A stretch of DNA of 6,574 nucleotides from the NCBI GenBank assembly GCA_028288385.1, contig JAQBNX010000172.1, positions 1 to 6,574 of the forward strand, read 5' to 3'. Source of the stretch: Spirosoma sp. (GTDB lineage: Bacteria > Bacteroidota > Bacteroidia > Cytophagales > Spirosomataceae). Each line of letters begins with the position of its first letter. Within the stretch, counting starts at the first letter, position 1. The position numbers were made by a program, and so were the translations under genes. Below, piece after piece: positions 1 to 5,910 of this stretch. The notes under the pieces were generated by a model. The model saw nothing but the letters and a program-made list of their open reading frames with translations, did not search any database and was not told where the DNA came from.

Positions 1-854
1 CCATCATTGAGTTGATCGAAAAGCAGGTTATTACTGAAAACCGGGTAACTGTCACGCCTGAATTGGTCGCAACCTTCAAGGAAAACTTCGCACTATTGGT
101 TCGAACGGTGCACAAAGACGATTTCACACAACCGTTTTTCTACTTACAGAGTGATGGCTTCTGGTTTTTGAAAGCCAAGGCAGGCGCAGCCATTGATAAT
201 CACATTCGCAGTGTTCAAACGCTCAGCGACCGGCTCGATTATGGCTACTTTGCCGCCGACCTGTTCCCTTTATTAACTAATGAATACACTCGTCTGCAAC
301 TGAAAAACAGCCTTCTCGACTACTACTTTGCCGATACCAAGGCCGGATTTCTAACCATCAAAAACGCCGGACGTACCTACTTGAATGACCTCGAAACGTA
401 TTTGCTGAATGAGAAAGAAATCTCTTACACAAAGGCAATAAAACTGGTAGATGACGAAGAAACCCGTTTTGTGCGTGGTGGCTTGTTCAAGAAGCTGGTC
501 TCAAAAGTCTACGACTTCACTTGTGCTATCTCTGGCATGAAAGTGATTGCCATAGATGGCTCGTCGCTGGTCGAAGCCTGTCATATCGTACCGATCAGTA
601 TTTCGGGCGACGACAAAGTCACGAATGGCATTGCGCTTAGCCCTACGCTCCATACCGCTTTTGACCGGGGCATGATTGGCGTGGACGAAAGGTTACGGGT
701 TGTTGTTTCGCCTTCCTTAGCCGACAACGTAGCGAGTCCCCATAACCTCAAGCAGTTTCATGGCCAACCACTGCGGTTGCCATTCGGCGAGGTTCACTAT
801 CCGAAGCGGGAAAGTTTTGAATGGCATTTACGGGAGCGGTTTATGGGCAATTAA
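1..854 (+). CDS. HNH endonuclease with probable DNA sulfur-binding N-terminal domain (type IV restriction-like), 5' end cut off by window
   Basis: This is a probable modification-dependent restriction endonuclease acting on DNA in the cytoplasm. The frame is open to the left edge, so the TTG at position 12 is unlikely to be the true start and some N-terminal residues are missing. Numbering from that TTG, residues 1-110 (TPELVATFKENF, then FFYLQSDGFWFL) resemble the ScoMcrA-type sulfur-binding domain found in phosphorothioated-DNA-binding restriction enzymes; I recognise this from memory, not from a search. Residues about 155-235 form an HNH_2-type nuclease: C171, the EACHIVP strand with H191, N205 in NGIAL, and H214 in LHTAFDRG. 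The C-terminus (residues 268-277, SFEWHLRERF) looks like the natural family end. The HNH call is firm. The sulfur-binding specificity is inference; the N-terminus could instead recognise another modification. Any partner genes lie outside the window. Confidence 0.85.
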   Translation, partial: IIELIEKQVITENRVTVTPELVATFKENFALLVRTVHKDDFTQPFFYLQSDGFWFLKAKAGAAIDNHIRSVQTLSDRLDYGYFAADLFPLLTNEYTRLQLKNSLLDYYFADTKAGFLTIKNAGRTYLNDLETYLLNEKEISYTKAIKLVDDEETRFVRGGLFKKLVSKVYDFTCAISGMKVIAIDGSSLVEACHIVPISISGDDKVTNGIALSPTLHTAFDRGMIGVDERLRVVVSPSLADNVASPHNLKQFHGQPLRLPFGEVHYPKRESFEWHLRERFMGN

Positions 855-978
855 AGTAGTACAGCTTTCAGGGTATACGCCAAAACCGACAATTCGCAAG
901 GCAGACAGCTACCTGTCAAAATCATACCTATGCCTAAGGCTACCAAACAACCCGGCGAACATCGCGGTTACGAAAAGG

Positions 979-986
979 TAGTTTTC
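979..986 (+). promoter_or_regulatory. Weak candidate -7 element upstream of the MFS gene
   Basis: TAGTTTTC matches the Bacteroidota -7 consensus TAnnTTTG at all but the last position and sits 14 bp before the GTG start. No TTG is visible at the expected -33 spacing. The rest of the 146-bp gap (855-1000) shows no terminator hairpin or RNA gene. This is suggestive only. Confidence 0.22.
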
Positions 987-1000
987 ACAATACGTTATCT

Positions 1001-2473
1001 GTGCCCTCCAATACAACCCTTTCATCCCCTGCTGTACCTAATAAATGGCTGGTACTGGCCACACTGGCCTTTGGTACGTTCATGGCTACCCTCGATAGTA
1101 GCATCGTCAATATTGCGCTGCCCACCATCCGTCGCGAACTGAATGCGGGCGACAGCGTCGAGTGGGTAGTGCTCAGTTACCTGCTAACAACTACCAGTAC
1201 GCTGCTCATTATGGGTAAGCTGTCGGACTGGCTGGGTCGGCGGTCGATGTACATCACCGGATTTATCATCTTCGTGCTGGGGTCGTTGCTGTGCGGGCTC
1301 TCGTGGAACATTGTGTCGCTGGTTGGCTTCCGGGTGGTGCAGGGGCTTGGCGCATCAATGATTTTTGCAATTGCCCCTGCCATCATCTCCGATACGTTTA
1401 CGGCTAAAGAACGGGGACAGGCGCTGGGTTTGATGGGAGCCATTGTTGCTGCTGGCGCCAGTACAGGGCCGGTCGTTGGCGGCTTGCTGCTGGGTAAGTT
1501 TGGGTGGGCGAGCATATTTTTTGTGAATGTGCCCATTGGGCTTGTCGCCATCTGGCGGGCCTCGGTAGTGTTGCCCTCTAGCCCCACGCAGCCGCGGCAG
1601 CCGTTTGATCTGGTTGGGGCTGGGCTGTTTCTGGTTGGAGTAACCACCTTGCTGACCGGGCTGGACTTCGCGCCCGAGCCTGACTATGGGTGGATTCATC
1701 CGCTGGTATTGGCTCTATTGGGCAGCGGTTTTGTCTTGCTGGGGCTATTTTTCTTCTGGGAATCGCGTACCCGCTTGCCCATGCTGGACCTCAGCCTATT
1801 CCGGATTCGTCCATACACCTCGGCCATCCTGGCTTCCTGGTTAGGTTTTGTTGCCTCGGGTGGTAACCTGTTCATTATTCCGTTTTTTCTCCAGCAACTG
1901 CTTGGGTTTACCCCCCAGATGGCGGGCCTTGTGCTCCTGTCTGGTCCGCTGACGTTGAGCGTGATTGCTCCCATTGGCGGATACCTGTCGAGTCGGGTCA
2001 GCACACGATGGTTAGCCGGCACCGGCCTGCTGCTGGCGGCCATTGGGTATTTCTCGTTTTCGTTTTTGCGGGCCGACTGGGTTTGGCAGGACGTAGTGTG
2101 GCGTAGTTCCCTGGTCAGTTTTGGATTCGCCTTGTTTCAGTCGCCCAATAGCAGCAGTGCCCTCAATGCGGCTCCCGTGTCGCAGCGTGGGGTTGCCAGC
2201 AGTGTGATTGCCTTCATGCGCAACATGGGGCTAGTGGTAGGCATTGCGCTGGCGGCTGCCATCTGGTACAGCACCCGTAACCAGTACGCACTGACGCACC
2301 GGACTGACCCGATGAACACAATGGCTCAACTAACAGGTATGCGCTATGTCTATCTGACGATAACTGGCCTGATGCTGACAGCCATTGTTGTTTCCTTCGC
2401 TCGCGGAAAAACAAGCCATAAAGCGGGACAGACCGACGTAGTGGAGAAAGATCAATCAACACTGGCAGGCTAA
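1001..2473 (+). CDS. DHA2-family (EmrB/QacA-like, 14-TM) MFS drug efflux transporter
   Basis: This is an inner-membrane, proton-driven exporter, probably of drugs or other hydrophobic compounds. At 490 aa it has the usual length for the 14-TM DHA2 branch. Motif D1 is at residues 31-42 (LDSSIVNIALPT, with D31). Motif A in the TM2-TM3 loop is GKLSDWLGRR (72-81). Motif B is RVVQGLGAS in TM4, with R111. The antiporter motif C in TM5 ends TGPVVGG (155-161). Hydrophobic segments continue to about residue 466, followed by a polar 25-residue tail. GTG at 1001 is the first possible start: the frame opens after a stop at 935-937 and has no ATG, GTG or TTG before it, while the next ATG lies inside TM1. 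No clear Shine-Dalgarno sequence is present. No MFP or TolC partner and no regulator gene is adjacent, so the substrate cannot be assigned. Confidence 0.93.
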   Translation: MPSNTTLSSPAVPNKWLVLATLAFGTFMATLDSSIVNIALPTIRRELNAGDSVEWVVLSYLLTTTSTLLIMGKLSDWLGRRSMYITGFIIFVLGSLLCGLSWNIVSLVGFRVVQGLGASMIFAIAPAIISDTFTAKERGQALGLMGAIVAAGASTGPVVGGLLLGKFGWASIFFVNVPIGLVAIWRASVVLPSSPTQPRQPFDLVGAGLFLVGVTTLLTGLDFAPEPDYGWIHPLVLALLGSGFVLLGLFFFWESRTRLPMLDLSLFRIRPYTSAILASWLGFVASGGNLFIIPFFLQQLLGFTPQMAGLVLLSGPLTLSVIAPIGGYLSSRVSTRWLAGTGLLLAAIGYFSFSFLRADWVWQDVVWRSSLVSFGFALFQSPNSSSALNAAPVSQRGVASSVIAFMRNMGLVVGIALAAAIWYSTRNQYALTHRTDPMNTMAQLTGMRYVYLTITGLMLTAIVVSFARGKTSHKAGQTDVVEKDQSTLAG

Positions 2474-2491
2474 CCGAAGCCGAATTGTTTG

Positions 2492-2499
2492 TACTTTGC
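2492..2499 (+). promoter_or_regulatory. Candidate -7 element for the DUF1624 gene
   Basis: TACTTTGC lies in the 53-bp gap after the MFS stop and resembles the Bacteroidota -7 element TAnnTTTG with one base missing. It would place a transcript start near 2505 and give a leader of about 20 nt before the ATG at 2527. It overlaps the extra codons that a TTG start at 2485 would require, which favours the later ATG. No convincing -33 TTG is seen. Confidence 0.33.
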
Positions 2500-2526
2500 C
2501 CGCCTAAACGATACAAGGCTGGAGGT

Positions 2527-3744
2527 ATGAAGCGAGTTGAATCAATTGATGTAGTCCGGGGCATGGTGATGGTGATTATGGCGTTGGACCATATTCGGGA
2601 TCTGTTGCATCTGCCCGCCCTGACCCAGGACCCAACGAGTCTCGCTACCACCACCGCACCAATTTTTCTGACTCGCTGGATCACGCATTTATGTGCTCCA
2701 ACGTTTGTGTTTTTGTCCGGAACATCGGCCTATCTATCGCTGCACAAACGCATGACGGCCGACCGAGATGCTGTAACCCAAGGGTGGGAATCGACACGAC
2801 TAAACAGCGGCGGCGAACCAGCGGCCCGCAATTTTTTATTGAAACGTGGGCTGGTATTGATTCTGCTGGAAATTACGCTTATTAATTTTGCCTTCTGGAC
2901 CGACATTCAGTTCCGGTCGCTTATGATCCAGGTAATTTTTGTGATCGGTGCGGGCCTTGTCATCTTATCCGGAGCATCCAGACTTCCCGTGCGGTGGCTG
3001 GGGATTGCCGGACTGGTCATTATTTTCCTGCATGATCTGCTTCCTCTAGTTCCCGCGTTCAAGAATCTAGCGGCCCGACTGGGCTGGTCGTTGTTGTTCC
3101 GTACGGAAGTGTTTCCATTCGGCACCAAGTTTATGCTCCTTGTTGCCTATCCGCTGATTCCGTGGTTCGGGATTATGCTGTTTGGCTATGCCTGTGGACC
3201 CCTATTTGCACTGCCGGTGGATGAGCGTCGAAAGCAACTGCTGCGGCTTAGTCTGGTGTCGCTGGGTGTGTTTGTGGTGTTGCGATTCATTAATTTGTAT
3301 GGCGATGCGGCTCTTTGGTCGGTTCAGAAAAGTGGTCTTTTTACGGCCCTTTCGTTCATAAACGTAAGCAAGTATCCACCGTCGCTGCTTTATACCGCCG
3401 TTACGCTGGGTATTATGTTTGCAGGGCTATGGCTGACCGACGGGGCTAATACCGGCTTTACCCGTATCATGACGGTCTACGGGAAAGTACCTTTATTTTA
3501 TTACCTGATTCACTGGTATTTGGTAAAAGCCGCCATGATCGGGATGGTATTGTTGCAAGGGTTTTCGCTGACTGATATGCCCCTTGGTCCGCTAAGTTTT
3601 GGTCGCCCGCCCGGAGCGGGAATATCGCTGCCAATGGTTTATGTGGTTTGGTTGGGACTGGTACTATTGCTTTATCCGCTTTGCCGCTGGTACGGTCGCT
3701 ACAAATCAGAACACCCCCAGATTACCTGGCTGCGTTACGTTTAG
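2527..3744 (+). CDS. DUF1624 / HGSNAT-catalytic-domain-like multi-pass membrane protein, putative acyltransferase
   Basis: This 405-aa integral membrane protein has about nine or ten hydrophobic segments and belongs to the DUF1624 group, related to the heparan-alpha-glucosaminide N-acetyltransferase catalytic domain. The N-terminal signature is clear: RVESIDVVRGMVMVIMALDH at residues 3-22, followed by FVFLSGTSAYLSL (60-72). Late conserved stretches are SKYPPSLLYT (281-290) and VPLFYYLIHWYLV (321-333). Family knowledge suggests transfer of an acyl group across or at the membrane, but bacterial members are largely uncharacterised, so the substrate is unknown. ATG at 2527 is chosen because GGAGG sits directly before it (very short spacing) and conserved sequence starts four residues in. 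A TTG at 2485 would add 14 unconvincing residues. A polar stretch at about residues 74-101, between two membrane segments, looks longer than usual for the family. Confidence 0.85.
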   Translation: MKRVESIDVVRGMVMVIMALDHIRDLLHLPALTQDPTSLATTTAPIFLTRWITHLCAPTFVFLSGTSAYLSLHKRMTADRDAVTQGWESTRLNSGGEPAARNFLLKRGLVLILLEITLINFAFWTDIQFRSLMIQVIFVIGAGLVILSGASRLPVRWLGIAGLVIIFLHDLLPLVPAFKNLAARLGWSLLFRTEVFPFGTKFMLLVAYPLIPWFGIMLFGYACGPLFALPVDERRKQLLRLSLVSLGVFVVLRFINLYGDAALWSVQKSGLFTALSFINVSKYPPSLLYTAVTLGIMFAGLWLTDGANTGFTRIMTVYGKVPLFYYLIHWYLVKAAMIGMVLLQGFSLTDMPLGPLSFGRPPGAGISLPMVYVVWLGLVLLLYPLCRWYGRYKSEHPQITWLRYV

Positions 3745-3813
3745 TCATGTAAGGCATTGGCACCGAACAGATATATATTGTAAAAACCTATCGCCACCAA
3801 CCCGCTTTTTCCT

Positions 3814-3821
3814 TAAGTTTG
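3814..3821 (+). promoter_or_regulatory. Candidate -7 promoter element for the deacetylase gene
   Basis: TAAGTTTG is an exact match to the Bacteroidota -7 consensus TAnnTTTG, placed 16 bp before the ATG at 3838. It implies a short leader of roughly 10 nt. A second near-match, TAATTTGC at 3829-3836, is so close to the ATG that it would give a leaderless transcript. The nearest upstream TTG (3778-3780) is too far away for a standard -33 element. The remainder of the 93-bp gap from 3745 shows nothing recognisable. Confidence 0.42.
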
Positions 3822-3837
3822 GGGATACTAATTTGCT

Positions 3838-4770
3838 ATGTTTACTCGTAAAGTTTTCCCCCTCGTAACAGCCATTTGTCTGTCCGTTTTGATTTCCAAT
3901 GGGTTAAGCGGCTGCCAGTCAAAAAGTGCAGCTTCGACCGAATCTGAAAAAAGCACGGCCTCGGCCGATGCCGATGGCAAACCGACCAGTTCTAAAACAG
4001 ACGCATCGGCTGCTACATCAGCGCCTGATCCCAGCAGCATTCCAGCCAGTAAGATTGCCAATGCTGCTACCATCCTGGCCCGACCCCAGGTGCCAATCCT
4101 TTGCTACCACCAGATTCGCGACTGGCGCTCCAGTGATTCACAATCCTCCAAAGATTACATCATTCCAACGGGGGCTTTCCGCGAACAGATGCAGATGCTG
4201 GCCGATAGCGGCTACCATACCGTGTTGCCCGATCAACTTTATGCTTACCTGACCACGGGTGCCAAGCTGCCTTCAAAACCCATCATGCTTACCTTCGATG
4301 ATGGCGACCTCGATCAATATGAAAACGCCCTTCCAGTCCTGGATAAACACGGTTTCAAGGGGGCGTTCTTTATCATGACCGTAGCCATTGGCCGGCGGGG
4401 AAAGCAGCCTTACATGGACAAAACCCAAATCAAAGACCTGTATGACCGGGGGCATGCCATCGGAGCGCACACGTGGGACCATCACAATGTGAAAAAATAC
4501 CAGGGCGACGATTGGAAAATACAGGTGGAGGAGCCCAAAGCGAAGCTGGAATCCATCATTGGCAAACCCATCAAATACTTTGCCTATCCGTTTGGCCTTT
4601 GGAACAAGCAAGCGCTGCCCGAAATTCAGAAGCGTGGTTACGTAGCCGCCTTTACGCTCGCTGATAAGCGCGATGATACCATGCCGCTTTACACCATCCG
4701 GCGTATTATTGCCGGTGGGCAATGGAAAGCAAAAACCATGTACCGAAATATGATCGAAAGTTTCGATTAA
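3838..4770 (+). CDS. Lipoprotein polysaccharide deacetylase (NodB-homology, carbohydrate esterase 4 type)
   Basis: This is a predicted lipid-anchored envelope enzyme that removes N- or O-acetyl groups from a polysaccharide, with peptidoglycan or an exopolysaccharide as possible substrates. The 310-aa product begins with a lipoprotein signal ending in the lipobox LSGC (C26). A Ser/Ala/Thr/Lys/Asp-rich, probably disordered linker follows, to about residue 75. The NodB domain starts near VPILCYH (85-91). Motif 1 is TFDDG (152-156) with catalytic and metal aspartates D154 and D155. Motif 2 is HTWDH (211-215) with metal ligands H211 and H215. AYPFG (249-253) stands where motif 3 is expected, and a C-terminal TIRRI segment (286-290) follows. 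All key residues are intact, so it is probably active. The residues after C26 (QSKSA) lack the acidic surface-export signal known from Bacteroidota, which favours retention facing the periplasm. The substrate cannot be read from sequence. A terminator follows 50 bp downstream. Confidence 0.93.
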   Translation: MFTRKVFPLVTAICLSVLISNGLSGCQSKSAASTESEKSTASADADGKPTSSKTDASAATSAPDPSSIPASKIANAATILARPQVPILCYHQIRDWRSSDSQSSKDYIIPTGAFREQMQMLADSGYHTVLPDQLYAYLTTGAKLPSKPIMLTFDDGDLDQYENALPVLDKHGFKGAFFIMTVAIGRRGKQPYMDKTQIKDLYDRGHAIGAHTWDHHNVKKYQGDDWKIQVEEPKAKLESIIGKPIKYFAYPFGLWNKQALPEIQKRGYVAAFTLADKRDDTMPLYTIRRIIAGGQWKAKTMYRNMIESFD

Positions 4771-4820
4771 TCAGCTTTTTGGCAAAACCTACGTAACGTC
4801 GTATTAAGTGAAATTTCGCA

Positions 4821-4859
4821 GCCGTGATGCAAAGACTTGCTTGCATCACGGCTTTTTTT
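4821..4859 (+). terminator. Strong rho-independent terminator after the deacetylase gene
   Basis: A perfect 12-bp stem (GCCGTGATGCAA at 4821-4832 pairing with TTGCATCACGGC at 4841-4852) encloses an 8-nt loop and is followed directly by seven T residues (4853-4859). It sits 50 bp after the deacetylase stop and separates that gene from the NTF2-like gene. The T tract supports plus-strand termination only. Confidence 0.95.
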
Positions 4860-4977
4860 AGTCAAAGCTAGCGCAACTGCAGCATTGTAAATAGTGACTA
4901 TAGGTGAGAAACCAGGGTTGAATGAGATACAAAAAGTCTAACATAATACTTGGATATTACCATATTATGCGCTACCT

Positions 4978-4985
4978 TACTTTAG
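4978..4985 (+). promoter_or_regulatory. Candidate -7 element for the NTF2-like gene
   Basis: TACTTTAG differs from TAnnTTTG at one position and lies 19 bp before the ATG at 5005. An overlapping alternative, TACCTTAC (4973-4980), is a poorer match but sits 20 bp after a TTG at 4950-4952, a plausible -33/-7 spacing. The gene follows a strong terminator, so it must have its own promoter somewhere in 4860-5004. Nothing else recognisable is seen in that stretch. Confidence 0.35.
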
Positions 4986-5004
4986 TATCAAATCGTTCAA
5001 GGCC

Positions 5005-5484
5005 ATGAAAACGTATGCATTGGTGATTGCGATTTTACTCAGCAGCCTATCAGAGGGGCTGGCACAGGCCGACCAGGAAGCCATTAAACGGGTGCTTCGC
5101 AGCGAAACGGAAGGATTTTTTAAGCGCGACAAAGCCATATGGTCCAACGCGTGGGCACATGCTCCCTATGTTCACTTTGCCGCTAATTTGTACGGTGGGG
5201 ACTTTATGCTCGTGGAAGGATGGGACAAGCTGGAAAAACAGTTTGCCAGTCAGTTCAAAAGCTCGAAGGTAATGGATAACGTAACGGTGCAGAATTCGAA
5301 CTACACCATCCACCAGAACGGGAATATGGCATTTGTCGCTTACGATCAGACGTTGTTGGACAGCCACGGTAAAACAACGTCGAAGGAGTCGCGGGTGGTC
5401 GAAAAAATCAACGGTCAGTGGAAGATTATCAACGTAACGGCGCTGACAAACCTGAAGAATTTTGGGTTAGCGCAGCAAAAATAG
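5005..5484 (+). CDS. Exported NTF2-like protein (SnoaL / DUF4440-type fold)
   Basis: This is a 159-aa predicted periplasmic protein of unknown function. Residues 1-22 form a Sec signal peptide: K2, a hydrophobic core at 5-15, and an AQA signal-peptidase I site at 20-22. The mature part of about 137 aa has the pattern of a cone-shaped NTF2-like domain. An N-terminal helix contains ETEGFFKRD (34-42), the middle carries W46 and W50, a strand reads MAFVAYDQTLL (108-118), and the C-terminal strands read SRVVEKINGQWKIINVTAL (129-147), the classic DUF4440 ending. Such domains may be enzymes or small-molecule binders; no catalytic set can be assigned here. A weak AAGG at 4999-5002 precedes the ATG. 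The gene is isolated: a terminator lies upstream and it converges on the thioredoxin gene across 20 bp, with no obvious terminator hairpin between them. Confidence 0.85.
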   Translation: MKTYALVIAILLSSLSEGLAQADQEAIKRVLRSETEGFFKRDKAIWSNAWAHAPYVHFAANLYGGDFMLVEGWDKLEKQFASQFKSSKVMDNVTVQNSNYTIHQNGNMAFVAYDQTLLDSHGKTTSKESRVVEKINGQWKIINVTALTNLKNFGLAQQK

Positions 5485-5504
5485 TAAGCTTGGTTTTCCT
5501 ACGC

Positions 5505-5810
5505 TCAATTGCCAAACTGCTTCACTAATCCTTCCAGTGTATGGAGGGGCTGAACGCCCGACTGCCGCCAGACAATCTTACCGTCTTTAAATAAAATCAT
5601 GGTCGGAACACTCCGGATCTGGTATTGATCGGCGGCTTTCTGCGCTTTATCTACGTTTATTTTAACGACACGCACTTTATCTCCGACGCGGTCGGTAAGC
5701 TGTTTCAAAATAGGTGCCTGCTGCTTGCAGGGGCCACACCAGTCAGCATAAAAGTCAACCAGTACCGGTGTTTCCCCGCTGATTAGGTCCTTGAAAGAAG
5801 GTTTGTTCAT
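5505..5810 (-). CDS. trxA: Thioredoxin
   Basis: This is a 101-aa single-domain cytoplasmic thioredoxin with no signal peptide or membrane anchor. It reduces protein disulfides and is normally recharged by thioredoxin reductase. The redox site is WCGPC (24-28), preceded by the VLVDFYAD strand (16-23). The cis-proline is P69 in SVPTMILF, followed by KDG and the usual C-terminal helix. The length is slightly short for TrxA (about 105-110 aa), with the N-terminal strand reduced. The ATG at 5810 begins four residues before a fitting first helix. The gene lies downstream of ribBA on the same strand, 100 bp away, so read-through transcription is possible. Bacteroidota usually carry several thioredoxins, so it is not certain that this is the main one. 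Confidence 0.95.
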   Translation of the reverse strand: MNKPSFKDLISGETPVLVDFYADWCGPCKQQAPILKQLTDRVGDKVRVVKINVDKAQKAADQYQIRSVPTMILFKDGKIVWRQSGVQPLHTLEGLVKQFGN

Positions 5811-5837
5811 GGCTATTACGTTGGTTTATGGTGACTG

Positions 5838-5902
5838 TCCGTTTATGCGTTCGTTGGCTGTTACTCAATAACATGGAGACAAATCACGAACGCATAAACG
5901 GA
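5838..5902. repeat. Perfect 17-bp inverted repeat between ribBA and the thioredoxin gene
   Basis: TCCGTTTATGCGTTCGT at 5838-5854 is the exact reverse complement of 5886-5902, with a 31-nt spacer (5855-5885). The spacer holds a small inner palindrome, GTTA-CTCAA-TAAC (5860-5872). In a ribBA transcript the stem would begin about 8 nt after the stop codon and end 27 nt before the thioredoxin ATG. There is no T tract on the exit side in either direction, so it is not a standard intrinsic terminator. It could be an mRNA 3'-end stabiliser, an attenuating structure, a protein-binding site or a dispersed repeat. Confidence 0.85.
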
Positions 5903-5910
5903 AAATTTAC

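Noticed and set aside
12..14. TTG as the start codon of the HNH gene
   Set aside because: The frame is open through the left edge, and the upstream codons (reading IIE) continue the expected family sequence, so the gene most likely begins outside the window.
930..1142. Small plus-strand ORF overlapping the MFS start
   Set aside because: More than half of it is the MFS gene read out of frame, with a Trp/Pro-rich, unlikely composition; no ribosome binding site or family is recognised.
1177..2043. Minus-strand ORFs opposite the MFS gene
   Set aside because: They are antisense shadows of a clearly coding transporter gene, with no recognisable domains.
2485..2526. TTG start at 2485 for the DUF1624 protein
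   Set aside because: The added residues have no membrane-protein or family character and overlap a candidate promoter box. ATG at 2527 has GGAGG beside it and lies next to the conserved N-terminus.
4273..4722. Minus-strand 149-aa ORF opposite the deacetylase
   Set aside because: It is antisense to the conserved NodB motifs; the opposite strand explains the region fully.
4951..4962. Short palindrome TGG-ATATTA-CCA upstream of the NTF2-like gene as an operator
   Set aside because: The half-sites are only three bases long, which is easily chance in AT-rich intergenic DNA.
5838..5902. Inverted repeat as an intrinsic terminator or an integron attC site
   Set aside because: No T tract follows the stem on either strand. 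The arms lack the paired R-box core sequences and the bulged, imperfect stem expected of attC.
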